Shown: positions 52,338 through 60,113 of the stretch, one piece after another
How positions within the stretch are numbered: position 1 is the stretch's first letter
How the letters are laid out: each line of letters opens with the position of its first letter
Assembly: GCF_019218265.1 (NCBI RefSeq)
Contig: NZ_JAHUZE010000003.1
Coordinates: 310,001 to 374,000 of the forward strand
Origin: Maritimibacter dapengensis
GTDB lineage: Bacteria; Pseudomonadota; Alphaproteobacteria; Rhodobacterales; Rhodobacteraceae
DNA length: 64,000 nt
Reading direction: 5' to 3'
Program-made: the position numbers and the translations under genes
The notes under the pieces: model-generated
Told to the model about the DNA's origin: nothing
Seen by the model: the letters and a program-made list of their open reading frames with translations, nothing else
Database searches by the model: none

Positions 52338-52834
52338 TGCGCGCGCTCCGCCTCGGCGCAGGCCGGGCAGACGCCGAAAGCCTCGACCACGGTCTGTTCG
52401 ATCTGAAAGCCCGCATCACGCGCGGCGGCACCAAGCAAACCCCTGGACGGTGCCGCGACGGCTTCCGCGACCGACCCACAGACCCGACAGATCATGAAAG
52501 CGGGAGAATGTGCATGGCGCGGATCGGCACAGGCAATATAGGCGTTCAGCCGCTCGATCTTGTGCGCGAATCCGTGGGTCACGAGAAAATCGAGCGCACG
52601 ATAGGCAACCGGGGGCTGTGCCGCCCGCCCCTCGTTCTTCAACCGGTCAAGGATTTCATAGGCACCGAGAGCCTTGTGATCGTCCAGCAGTATTTCCAGA
52701 ACCCGCCTGCGTATCTCCGTGAACCTGAGTTCGTGTTCCGCGCAATGCTGTTCGGCATCCGCCAGCGTTTCGGCGACACAGGTGGTGTGATCATGATCCG
52801 TGAAACCCACAGCAGGAATCGTCATGTCTTGCAT
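52334..52834 (-). CDS. zur: Zinc uptake regulator Zur (Fur family)
   Basis: A 166-residue Fur-family repressor that uses zinc as corepressor. The winged helix includes the GAYEILDRLKNEGRAAQPPVAYR stretch (truncated here to its ends: GAYEIL and PPVAYRAL), and the structural zinc site is CRVCG plus CPAC near the C terminus. Histidines and a cysteine in the N terminus (HDHTTC) and AHSPAF contribute further sites. The start is ATG 52834, or 52825 with GGAG nine bases before; a TTG upstream is unlikely. It is the first gene of the operon and probably autoregulated by the Zur box between it and znuA. Confidence 0.93.
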   Translation of the reverse strand: MQDMTIPAVGFTDHDHTTCVAETLADAEQHCAEHELRFTEIRRRVLEILLDDHKALGAYEILDRLKNEGRAAQPPVAYRALDFLVTHGFAHKIERLNAYIACADPRHAHSPAFMICRVCGSVAEAVAAPSRGLLGAAARDAGFQIEQTVVEAFGVCPACAEAERAQ

Positions 52835-52882
52835 CTCCACTTCTTCGGGTTGCAACGTAATAATATATCATCTATCTGTCCA

Positions 52883-52903
52883 GAATGTTATAATCTAACA
52901 TGG
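52883..52903. promoter_or_regulatory. Zur box in the zur / znuA divergent promoter
   Basis: GAATGTTATAATCTAACATGG contains the palindrome ATGTTATAATCTAACAT, which follows the known Zur consensus GTTATANTATAAC with one mismatch. It embeds a TATAAT hexamer (52889-52894), so bound Zur would cover the -10 of znuA. It is one of the clearest operators in the window. Confidence 0.85.
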
Positions 52904-52911
52904 AGCATCCC

Positions 52912-53874
52912 ATGACAAGAAGCCTCATTCTCGGGACTGTGTCGGTCCTCGGCCTCAACACCGCGGCCAATGCAGACGTTCCTGTTGTCGTCGCCGACAT
53001 TCCCCCTGTGCACTCGCTCGTGGCGAAAGTGATGGATGGCGTAGGTTCGCCGGTTTTGCTTGTCCAGCCTGGAGCATCACCGCACGGCTACTCTCTGAGG
53101 CCTTCCGAAGCCGCTTCGCTGGATAAGGCAGACGTGGTGTTCTGGATCGGCGAAGGGCTGGAACCCTGGCTCGAAGGCCCGCTGGAAGCTCTCGCAGCCA
53201 ATGCGCAGAAGGTCGAGCTTGCCGAAGTCGACGGCGCAATCGAACTTCCTTTCCGCGAAGGCGCGACGTTCGAAAAACACAGCCAAGACCACGACGAAGA
53301 GGGCCATGACGATCATCATGACGATCATGCCGAAGAAGGTCACGACGACCATGACCACAGTGGTTCCGACCCCCACGCGTGGCTCGATCCCGAGAACGCC
53401 CGCGTCTGGCTGTCGGTCATCGCCGCGGAGCTGTCCGAGCACGACCCGGGCAATGCCGACACCTACCGAGCCAATGCCGAAGCAGGCCGCGCAGAGCTTT
53501 CCGCGTTAATTGACCGGATTTCGGGTGAGTTAGAGCCTTTTCGGGATACCAACTTCATCGTTTTTCACGACGCCTACCAGTATTTCGAGAACCGTTTCGA
53601 TATCCCGGCGGCAGGCTCGATCACGCTGGGTGACGCGACTGATCCCGGCCCCGCACGAATCGAAGAGGTTCACGACAAGATCAAGGAACTCGGTGCCACC
53701 TGTGCCTTCGCGGAACCGCAGTTCAACCGGGATCTCGTTGAGACGGTGTTTAGGGGAGCGGATGCCAAAATCGGCATCATGGATCCGCTCGGCACCGAGC
53801 TGGAACTCGGCCCGAACCTTTACCCTCAGCTGATCGCGAACCTGTCGGCAACCTTTGCCGGCTGCCTCGAGTGA
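52912..53874 (+). CDS. znuA: Zinc ABC transporter substrate-binding protein ZnuA
   Basis: A 320-residue periplasmic zinc receptor with an N-terminal signal peptide (MTRSLILGTVSVLGLNTAANA). Zinc ligands lie in SPHGYSLRPSEA, DPHAWLDPENARVW and FHDAYQYFE. A loop at about residues 122-150, rich in histidine and aspartate, is typical of ZnuA and buffers zinc. I use the ATG at 52912, which has GGAG eight bases before it; the ATG at 52900 lies inside the Zur box. Confidence 0.94.
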   Translation: MTRSLILGTVSVLGLNTAANADVPVVVADIPPVHSLVAKVMDGVGSPVLLVQPGASPHGYSLRPSEAASLDKADVVFWIGEGLEPWLEGPLEALAANAQKVELAEVDGAIELPFREGATFEKHSQDHDEEGHDDHHDDHAEEGHDDHDHSGSDPHAWLDPENARVWLSVIAAELSEHDPGNADTYRANAEAGRAELSALIDRISGELEPFRDTNFIVFHDAYQYFENRFDIPAAGSITLGDATDPGPARIEEVHDKIKELGATCAFAEPQFNRDLVETVFRGADAKIGIMDPLGTELELGPNLYPQLIANLSATFAGCLE

Positions 53875-53962
53875 CCCATTCCGGAGCGTCGGATGGCCGG
53901 CGCTCCCTCTTGTGCACGTGCGCCATTGCGGCCCCTTGGAGCTACTTGATACCACTTACCTC

Positions 53963-54892
53963 ATGCGTCTTGCTCGTTTCCTTCTGATCGTCATCGTGGC
54001 TGCTGTCGTCATTGCGACAGCGACGCGTCTCTTCGATGCGCCTGCCCTATTGGCTTGGGCCTCAGACGTTCAGCGCGACGTTCAGAATGCGATGGCGGAC
54101 AGCCTTCGCGCCATCCGGGCCGGAGACCCCTGGGCACTTCTAACTTTGTGCTCACTGACCTTTGCCTACGGGTTCGTTCACGCAATCGGTCCTGGCCACG
54201 GCAAATTCCTTCTCGGCGGCGCGGCCCTCGCCAATCGCGAATCCTTGCGTCGGCTGACAGCACTGACAGTGATCTCAAGCCTCGCACAGTCCATGACAGC
54301 GATCGTCCTCGTCCTGATCGGCGCGGGCCTCCTGTCCTTCACCAGTTCCTACCTCGTGTCCGTCACCGAGGACATCCTTGCACCCGCCAGCTACGGCGCG
54401 ATCGGTCTGATCGGCGCATACCTCGTCCTGCGCGGTGCGCGCAGCCTTTGGCATGCCCTCGCGTCGATGCCCGCAACGCCGACGGAACACGACCACAGCC
54501 ACAAGGGACATCACCACGACGATTTGGATTGCGGTTGCGGTCATGCCCACGGCCCCACGCTCGAGCAGGTTCGCGACCGGATGAGCCTGCGCGAAATGGC
54601 GGCGCTCGTCGGAAGCATCGCGATACGCCCCTGCACCGGTGCCTTGTTCCTCCTGGTCATCGCCTGGAGCCTCGGGCTTTTGCCCGCCGCCATCCTCGCG
54701 ACATTCGCAATGGGTTTGGGGACCGCCAGCTTCAACCTGATCGTCGCTGGTTCCGGGTTTGGTGCCCATTCACTCCTGTCTGTGGTCGGCACGAGCGCCC
54801 GCATCTCACCCCTCGTGTCGCCCGTCGCGCAGCTCACCGCCGGTCTGATCGTCGTCGCCGCATCGGTGGGCATGCTCGTTCTCTACATCTGA
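53963..54892 (+). CDS. NicO/RcnA-type nickel/cobalt (metal) transporter
   Basis: A 309-residue membrane protein of the NicO family with about six helices. YGFVHAIGPGHGKFLLGGAAL and SLAQSMTAIVLVLIGAGLL are conserved blocks, and the SIAIRPCTGALFLLVIAWSLG segment completes the core. A cytosolic loop rich in histidine (HDHSHKGHHHDDLDCGCGH) should bind metal. The ATG at 53963 is the best start; upstream frame is open but lacks similarity. It follows znuA by 88 bases and precedes a DUF1007 gene, so zinc rather than nickel or cobalt is a real possibility. Confidence 0.87.
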   Translation: MRLARFLLIVIVAAVVIATATRLFDAPALLAWASDVQRDVQNAMADSLRAIRAGDPWALLTLCSLTFAYGFVHAIGPGHGKFLLGGAALANRESLRRLTALTVISSLAQSMTAIVLVLIGAGLLSFTSSYLVSVTEDILAPASYGAIGLIGAYLVLRGARSLWHALASMPATPTEHDHSHKGHHHDDLDCGCGHAHGPTLEQVRDRMSLREMAALVGSIAIRPCTGALFLLVIAWSLGLLPAAILATFAMGLGTASFNLIVAGSGFGAHSLLSVVGTSARISPLVSPVAQLTAGLIVVAASVGMLVLYI

Positions 54893-54961
54893 CGCGCGGA
54901 ATGCGGCCGGCGCGCAGCGGCATATGTTGCCGTGCTGCTGCTTCCACCCTATGCCTTGTCC

Positions 54962-55612
54962 ATGCGAAAAACGTTGTTGCCATGCCTCTTCGTCGCCTGC
55001 TCGCCTGGCCCGAGCCTCGCACATCCCCATATCTTCATCGACACCGCATTCACGCTGGTGATCGAAGACGGGATGGCAACGGCCGTCCAGATCGACTGGG
55101 CCTATGACGCCTTCTATTCGATGCTGATGATCGAGGAATATAGGCTCGACGCGGACGGCGACGGGTTGCCGGAACAGACCGAACTCGATGCCCTAGCCGG
55201 GCATGACGTCGATTGGGACGCTGGATTTCCCGGACACTTCGTACTTTCCCTCGACAATGGAGCGGTTTCCTTGGGAAGTGCCGTGCACCATCAAGCCCGG
55301 TTCGAGGACAATCGCGTTATCACGTCGCATGTCCGCCCGATCGAAACCCCATTTCCGATAACGTCACATCGCGTAACCGCCCGCGCCTATGACCCGACGT
55401 ATTTCGTGGCCTACGACGTGCCGAAGCCTCCCGCCGTCACGGGCGCGAACTGCACGTTCGAGCGCGAGGAAGCCGACCGAAAAGCGGCACAGGCGGAATA
55501 CGGCGAGGCGCTCGACGCCATCGACAGAACGGAAGATCCGTTCGAAGTGATCGAGGTTCCGGATATTGGCATTCTTTTCGCCGACAGGTTCACACTCCGG
55601 TGCGATAACTGA
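54962..55612 (+). CDS. DUF1007 family periplasmic protein
   Basis: A 216-residue exported protein; the signal peptide is MRKTLLPCLFVACSPGPSLA and the mature part starts HPHIFIDTAFTL, the family opening. DUF1007 proteins are usually encoded beside NicO-type transporters and are thought to deliver metal to them. Here the order is NicO first, with 69 bases between. The acidic repeat-like EEYRLDADGDGLPEQTELD stretch resembles an EF-hand-like metal loop and may bind a divalent cation. Confidence 0.85.
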   Translation: MRKTLLPCLFVACSPGPSLAHPHIFIDTAFTLVIEDGMATAVQIDWAYDAFYSMLMIEEYRLDADGDGLPEQTELDALAGHDVDWDAGFPGHFVLSLDNGAVSLGSAVHHQARFEDNRVITSHVRPIETPFPITSHRVTARAYDPTYFVAYDVPKPPAVTGANCTFEREEADRKAAQAEYGEALDAIDRTEDPFEVIEVPDIGILFADRFTLRCDN

Positions 55613-55651
55613 GGAAGCCCAGACAGGCCCAGAACATCGAGCGAGGCCGAG

Positions 55652-55861
55652 ATGACCAAACTCACCTTTCCTGACAAACGCCACACCGCGCCGTTTTTCA
55701 AGCGGGCGCTCATGTACCAGACGTTCGATGGAAGCTGCGATGCCTGCGGGCAGGTCTTCGAGCATCGTACAACCGATCCCGCAAAGGACGTGGCCTGTCT
55801 TCTGTGCTACTTTGTGGACCGGATTGGGCAACTCGAAGTTGCCATGATGGAGGGCTACTGA
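55652..55861 (+). CDS. Small hypothetical protein with two CxxC knuckles
   Basis: A 69-residue protein I do not recognise. Cys29/Cys32 (CDACG) and Cys49/Cys52 (CLLC) are spaced like a small zinc ribbon or rubredoxin-like fold. The product has no signal peptide. It is followed by a second unknown gene with a TGATG overlap, and lies 39 bases after the DUF1007 gene. It may be a zinc-binding accessory protein, but nothing proves a link to the zinc genes. Confidence 0.7.
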   Translation: MTKLTFPDKRHTAPFFKRALMYQTFDGSCDACGQVFEHRTTDPAKDVACLLCYFVDRIGQLEVAMMEGY

Positions 55862-56154
55862 TGAGCGATCGGCGCGAAACAGTCACCATCACACCTGTGC
55901 TGCGCAAGGCCGCCGACGATCTGCTGGCGTTTTCAGACGGGGACGCGAACGAAGCGGCTGGCATGGCGGTCGCGAATGCCGACCGCGACGATTTCTCAAG
56001 CGATGGCGAGTTCTGGTTTGCCTACGATCTCAGGTGCCTCTGTATGCTCCGTGCCAATGCAGCTTACGAAGGCTACACGCTGATCGAAATCATCGACGTG
56101 AACCCGCCGCCCCATGAACTGCGCAAAATCTACGATTTAGAGATTCCGACATGA
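55861..56154 (+). CDS. Hypothetical protein, 97 residues
   Basis: A short acidic protein with no signal peptide or recognised domain. The middle part (GEFWFAYDLRCLCMLRANAA) is the most structured-looking stretch. It is translationally coupled on both sides: the start overlaps the preceding stop by one base, and its own stop overlaps the next start by four bases. The tight coupling, together with normal codon use, argues for a real gene; the function is unknown. Confidence 0.7.
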   Translation: MSDRRETVTITPVLRKAADDLLAFSDGDANEAAGMAVANADRDDFSSDGEFWFAYDLRCLCMLRANAAYEGYTLIEIIDVNPPPHELRKIYDLEIPT

Positions 56155-56486
56155 AACGCCGTACCTTCATTGCAAGTGCTGCCGCCGCAAGCCTGGCACC
56201 TGCCCTACCCGCCGTTCCCGCGCCGCTTGGCCTCCCGCGAAAGGACTCATGGGAGTTGGCGTTGCATGCGATGAGCGTTCAGGATCGCGCGATGCATGGC
56301 CTTTGGCTGTACAGCTTGGACCTCGCGAACGAGAATGAGTCGCGCGGCGAGTTGACCTCGGCAAACGCCAGCATGATCCGTGAAACGACACGGGCCACGA
56401 TGCGCGCGCACGGGACACCGGACATCACACACGCTCAGCTTATGGATTGGGAGCGCCGGCAGGCGGAGGAACGACGCACAGGTTGA
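56151..56486 (+). CDS. Small exported protein with Tat-like signal, unknown function
   Basis: A 111-residue protein beginning MKRRTFIASAAAASLAPALP, a twin-arginine-like signal followed by an alanine-rich core; the rest is helical and charged (WERRQAEERRTG at the end). No cofactor motif is visible, so why it would need the Tat route is unclear. It is the third gene of the coupled trio and is followed by a terminator at 56618-56641. Confidence 0.65.
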   Translation: MKRRTFIASAAAASLAPALPAVPAPLGLPRKDSWELALHAMSVQDRAMHGLWLYSLDLANENESRGELTSANASMIRETTRATMRAHGTPDITHAQLMDWERRQAEERRTG

Positions 56487-56888
56487 AGCCGCAGTCGTCT
56501 CGATGCAATGTGTCGGCACTGGGATTGCGTCGGGGGCTGGCAACGATCCAGCCTGCTCTTTGATGAGTCAGAGCGAACCGAACGGACGGTTCTGCCGGAT
56601 GCTGTCATGACAACTAGGCCCGCCCTTGCGGCGGGCTTTTTGCGTCAATGTGATGGGTCGCACCCCCATCGACCTACGTCCAAACAGCTTTGGAGCGAGC
56701 CGGAACCAGAACGTTTGGAGGATGACCGGCCAAGTAAAACGCTGCGATGGAGCGATCACCTTCGTCTCGGCCCTTGCCTGCTGACTGGCGGGGTGACGCG
56801 GCGCGGAATTGCTTCGGCGTGCCTATCCGCCCTTGCCCTTGTGTCTGAAAGCGGCGAGCGCGCCGCGGCCACTGACCTGTTTGAAGAA
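56487..56888. other. Intergenic region with terminator
   Basis: A 402-bp stretch. Short frames on both strands overlap the terminator or lack ribosome-binding sites, and I do not support any of them as genes. The only clear element is the terminator at 56618-56641. The sequence between it and 56888 shows no hairpin, promoter or repeat that I can defend. Confidence 0.5.
56618..56641 (+). terminator. Intrinsic terminator after the three small genes
   Basis: GCCCGCC - CTTGC - GGCGGGC followed by TTTTT. It is a strong stem and T run, 130 bases after the stop of the third small gene, so the transcript carries a long 3' untranslated part. Confidence 0.85.
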
Positions 56889-57275
56889 TTATGCGCAGAC
56901 CGAGCCTGATTGCTCAGAGCCCTTCTTCCAGCCGACGAAACGCTCGCGACCGAATGTCAGAACGAGATCGCCCCACGCAACTTGCCTGACCACGCCCGCA
57001 GGACAGCCGGCGACCCCGAGCTCCTGTCGATTCCCGACCTCGCGATCCATGATCGGAATGACGCCGCGCGGCGATCGTCCGAAGTCGATCCTCTCGCTGC
57101 GCCCTGAGATTGCCAGGCCTTGCGCATCCGGCACAAAAGTCACGCCCTGACGGGCATTTCCCGCCGCACGGTTGCCGGTCATGTCGTTACCGCATCCCGA
57201 TAATGCGGCGGCGACAACCAGACCTACGTATGTACGCTTTCCATACGTATTCCATACGCGAAACATACGCGTCAT
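56889..57275 (-). CDS. Putative lipoprotein next to regA
   Basis: A 128-residue protein with a lipobox: the hydrophobic VGLVVAAALSGC ends at the cysteine that would be lipidated. The mature part is small and basic-hydrophobic with RGVIPIMDREVGNRQELGV and VAWGDLVLTFGRERFVGW. No family recognised. The start is uncertain because the first codons coincide with an 11-bp tandem repeat (57242-57269); the ATG at 57275 overlaps the regA stop as ATGA, and ATG 57266 is the alternative. In Rhodobacter the gene at this position is hvrA; this is not hvrA. Confidence 0.65.
   Translation of the reverse strand: MTRMFRVWNTYGKRTYVGLVVAAALSGCGNDMTGNRAAGNARQGVTFVPDAQGLAISGRSERIDFGRSPRGVIPIMDREVGNRQELGVAGCPAGVVRQVAWGDLVLTFGRERFVGWKKGSEQSGSVCA
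57242..57269. repeat. 11-bp phased CATACG repeats
   Basis: CATACG occurs at 57242-57247, 57253-57258 and 57264-57269, exactly 11 bases apart, close to one helical turn. A weaker fourth copy (TACGTATG) lies at about 57225-57232. Since 11 is not a multiple of 3, the repeat falls in different reading frames and cannot be a protein repeat; it looks like a DNA-level signal inside the start of the lipoprotein gene. Confidence 0.5.
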
Positions 57276-57826
57276 TTGGGCGAGCGTTTGGCCAGAATCC
57301 GCTGCAGCGTGCGCCGGTGCATATTGAGTCGCCGGGCGGTCTCGGACACGTTACGGTCGCATTGTTCATACACCCGCTGAATGTGCTCCCAACGCACTCG
57401 ATCCGCGCTCATCGGGTTCTCCGGAGGCGGCGGAAGTTCATCGCCACGATTGAGAAGCGCCTTGGTAATGTCGTCGGCATCCGCCGGTTTCGACAGGTAG
57501 TCATTGGCCCCGATTTTCACAGCCGCCACGGCCGTCGCGATTGCGCCGTATCCGGTCAGAACTACCACCCGCGCATCTTGACGCCTCTCGTGAATCGCCT
57601 CGACGACATCGAGCCCGTTGCCGTCCCCGAGTCGCAGATCGACAACCGCGTAAGCCGGCGGACGTGCCGTCGCGATCGCGCGGCCGGCGGCCACGCTATC
57701 CGCTGTTTCAACCGAAAAGCCGCGTTTCTCCATCGCGCGGGCAAGTCGCTTCAGGAATGGTTCATCATCGTCAAGAAGCAACAAAGACTTGTCTTCGCCA
57801 ATATCCAGTTCAACGGCCTCGCTCAT
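57272..57826 (-). CDS. regA: Redox response regulator RegA (ActR/PrrA)
   Basis: A 184-residue response regulator, the family length. Asp63 is the phosphorylation site (AVVDLRLGDGNG), with an acidic pocket at Asp19-Asp21 and the lysine in YLSKPAD. A proline-rich linker (PPPPENP) leads to a Fis-type helix-turn-helix, RNVSETARRLNMHRRTLQRI. The partner kinase RegB is encoded 820 bases away on the other strand. It controls respiratory, photosynthetic or nitrogen-oxide genes in relatives. An FNR-like box and promoter lie directly upstream. Confidence 0.95.
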   Translation of the reverse strand: MSEAVELDIGEDKSLLLLDDDEPFLKRLARAMEKRGFSVETADSVAAGRAIATARPPAYAVVDLRLGDGNGLDVVEAIHERRQDARVVVLTGYGAIATAVAAVKIGANDYLSKPADADDITKALLNRGDELPPPPENPMSADRVRWEHIQRVYEQCDRNVSETARRLNMHRRTLQRILAKRSPK

Positions 57827-57858
57827 GGCGTGCCCTCCTGCCTGTTCGCATTCACGAA

Positions 57859-57902
57859 GCTTTATGCATCAACCTGTGCCCGGTCAAATTGATGTATGTC
57901 AA
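57859..57902 (-). promoter_or_regulatory. regA promoter with FNR-type box
   Basis: On the minus strand TTGACC (57887-57882) and TAAAGC (57864-57859) are separated by 17 bases. Upstream, TTGAC-ATAC-ATCAA (57902-57889) matches the FNR/FnrL consensus TTGAT-N4-ATCAA with one change. Its centre is about 43 bases before the predicted start, close to the class II activator position. This suggests oxygen-dependent control of regA by an FNR-type protein. Confidence 0.6.
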
Positions 57903-57913
57903 AGGCAGGAAAT

Positions 57914-58552
57914 CTAACTGCTACCGTATCCGGCCGCATCCGCGTAACACTCGACCGTTTCGCGAATGCTCTGCGGGCTGTCGTCGCGCTTGAAGAACTC
58001 GACAAAACCGACTTCGGGCAGCACCAGGTACGTGAAGGTGGAGTGATCGACCAGATAGTATTCCGGGTCCCCGTTTTCTTCTTTCTTGTAGTACGTCTTG
58101 TATGCCTGCGACGCCGCTTTGACCTGCTCGGGAGACCCCGTGAGACCGATCATGTCGTCGTGGATATAGGATGTGAAATCAGCCACTTGCTCGACGGTGT
58201 CGCGTTCCGGGTCGATTGTGATGAAGGCCATCTGCGCGTCGTAGCCATCGCTCTGTATCATATCCAGCGCTTCGGCGTTGCGGGTGTTGTCCAAAGGGCA
58301 GACGTCGGGACAGAACGTGTAGCCGAAATAGAGAAGCGTCGGCTTTGTGAAGACGTCCTGATCCGTCACCGTCTCGCCGTCTTCCCGCACAAGTTCGAAC
58401 GGACCGCCTATCGCGGCGGCCCCGGACGCCACTGTACTGGAGCTGCACTGAGCGAACTGGTTGTTGCGCCCGTTCTGGTAAACCCAGACGGCACCACCCG
58501 CCACCACAGCCGCCAAAACGACGGCCCCAATGATTGCCACAGTTCTATCCAT
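57914..58552 (-). CDS. senC: SCO1/SenC/PrrC family copper chaperone
   Basis: A 212-residue membrane-anchored thioredoxin-fold protein. The helix at residues 4-24 (TVAIIGAVVLAAVVAGGAVW) anchors it in the inner membrane. Cys81 and Cys85 (FCPDVCP) and His170 (VDHSTF) form the copper site. It assists assembly of the copper centre of cytochrome oxidase and, in the Reg system, may relay the redox signal to RegB. GAGGAG precedes the ATG at 58552. It lies between regA and the divergent regB, as in Rhodobacter. Confidence 0.93.
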   Translation of the reverse strand: MDRTVAIIGAVVLAAVVAGGAVWVYQNGRNNQFAQCSSSTVASGAAAIGGPFELVREDGETVTDQDVFTKPTLLYFGYTFCPDVCPLDNTRNAEALDMIQSDGYDAQMAFITIDPERDTVEQVADFTSYIHDDMIGLTGSPEQVKAASQAYKTYYKKEENGDPEYYLVDHSTFTYLVLPEVGFVEFFKRDDSPQSIRETVECYADAAGYGSS

Positions 58553-58645
58553 GTCGCGCTCCTCGAAATTTCCGCGCATTGATCGACCATCTGCCAGGGT
58601 CTAACAAGGTGAGAATTTGTCCCACATGCTCACAAAGGTGCGAAC

Positions 58646-60028
58646 ATGCCAGAGACAGGCGCGGCATTGTTTGACGAGGACCAGCGGCGAAGCTGGATTC
58701 GGCTTCGCACGCTGACGACACTCCGCTGGGTTGCCATCGCCGGTCAGGCCGGGGCTATCGGCGTGGCCGACCGCGTCTTCGATCTGAGGGTCGAGCTGGG
58801 CTTTTGTGCCGCGGTTATCGGGTTGTCGATCATTCTGAACATCGCGCTTCACTTCATCTATCCCGAGAACAAGCGGCTTGATGAACGCGAAGCTATTCTG
58901 ATGCTTCTTTTCGATACCGCGCAGCTTGGTTTGCTCATCATCCTCACAGGCGGATTGAACAATCCATTCGCGGTGTTGATAGCCGCACCTGTGACGGTCG
59001 CTGCCACGGCTCTCTCGCTGCGATCGGCTCTGCTCGCGGGTGCGGTCGCGGTTGCTCTGACCAGCTTCTCGGCTGACGTATATCTGCCGCTCCTGCGCGC
59101 TGACGGCACCGAAATGCTCCTGCCGGACGTCTTCATTTTCGGATCCTGGGTCGCAATCGTCGTCGCCATCGGGTTCATTGCCGCCTACACCCGACGGATT
59201 TCCACGGAAACCGAAAGCATGAGCCAGGCCCTGCTCGCCGCGCAGATGGCGCTGGCGCGGGAACAGAAGCTGACTGACCTCGGCGGGGTTGTCGCCGCCG
59301 CGGCACATGAACTCGGAACGCCCCTTGCAACGATCAAGCTGGTCTCTACGGAAATGGCGAGAGAGCTTGAGTCCGGCTCCGACTTGCGGGAAGACGCCGA
59401 ACTGATCCGAGACCAGGCGGACCGCTGTCGGGATATCCTTCGCGACATGGGTCGTGCCGGTAAGGACGACCTTCACTTGCACCAGGCGCCCTTCATTGCC
59501 GTCGTGGAAGAAGCCGCCGAGCCACATAGGGACCGCGGCAAGACAGTTTCCATCGACGTGACGAAAGGCGAGGCCCCCATGATCGTGCGCCAGCCCGAAG
59601 TCATTCACGGGTTGAGAAACCTGATACAGAACGCCGTCGATTTCGCCGCCACGACGGTCTGGGTCGAGTTGAGCGCGAGCGATCGAGCGATGACGGCGAA
59701 AATCATGGACGACGGTCCGGGATACCCGCCGCACCTGATCGGCAGAATCGGGGACCCGTTCATACGGCGGCGCCGATCGTCGCCCGACAGGAGCCGCCCG
59801 GAATACGAAGGCATGGGACTTGGCCTGTTCATCGCGAAGACGCTCCTTGAACGCACGGGTGCGACGCTCACCTTCACGAACGGGACAGAGCCCTACACGG
59901 GGCGTTCGCAGCCCGGCGAACGTAGCGGGGCCATTGTCGAGGTCACGTGGCCTCGCGGGAATGCGGGGATAGAGGCGACAGAACGGCTTCCCGCGCTTGG
60001 CGAGAACCTGCGGTTTTCCGAGCATTGA
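58646..60028 (+). CDS. regB: Redox sensor histidine kinase RegB (PrrB)
   Basis: A 460-residue membrane kinase. Six hydrophobic helices fill residues 25-180, with the quinone-binding loop GGLNNPFAVLI between helices three and four. The H-box AAAHELGTPLATIKL has the phosphorylated His221, and Cys261 in QADRCRDILRD matches the redox-active cysteine described for RegB. N, G1 and G2 boxes (NLIQNAVDFA, MDDGPGYPP, GMGLGLFIA) complete the ATPase. It signals quinone redox state to RegA. Confidence 0.95.
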   Translation: MPETGAALFDEDQRRSWIRLRTLTTLRWVAIAGQAGAIGVADRVFDLRVELGFCAAVIGLSIILNIALHFIYPENKRLDEREAILMLLFDTAQLGLLIILTGGLNNPFAVLIAAPVTVAATALSLRSALLAGAVAVALTSFSADVYLPLLRADGTEMLLPDVFIFGSWVAIVVAIGFIAAYTRRISTETESMSQALLAAQMALAREQKLTDLGGVVAAAAHELGTPLATIKLVSTEMARELESGSDLREDAELIRDQADRCRDILRDMGRAGKDDLHLHQAPFIAVVEEAAEPHRDRGKTVSIDVTKGEAPMIVRQPEVIHGLRNLIQNAVDFAATTVWVELSASDRAMTAKIMDDGPGYPPHLIGRIGDPFIRRRRSSPDRSRPEYEGMGLGLFIAKTLLERTGATLTFTNGTEPYTGRSQPGERSGAIVEVTWPRGNAGIEATERLPALGENLRFSEH

Positions 60029-60113
60029 CACGAACCACGCCTGATCGTGGCACATTAAAACTTCGTTAACCAACGCGGCGTTAGGGTTTCAGGGAACAAA
60101 GAACCTGGCCTCG

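Noticed and set aside
56380-56610. A 76-codon plus-strand frame after the third small gene
   Set aside because: It overlaps the supported gene by 107 bases and shows no ribosome-binding site or sensible composition.
56568-56759. A 63-codon minus-strand frame
   Set aside because: It runs through the terminator hairpin and has no start signal.
58601-60073. A 490-codon minus-strand frame opposite regB
   Set aside because: RegB is complete on the other strand, and the antisense product resembles nothing.
60080-60100. Possible CtrA-type site before the PAS gene (GTTAACC and GTTAG)
   Set aside because: The spacing and the second half do not fit TTAA-N7-TTAA.
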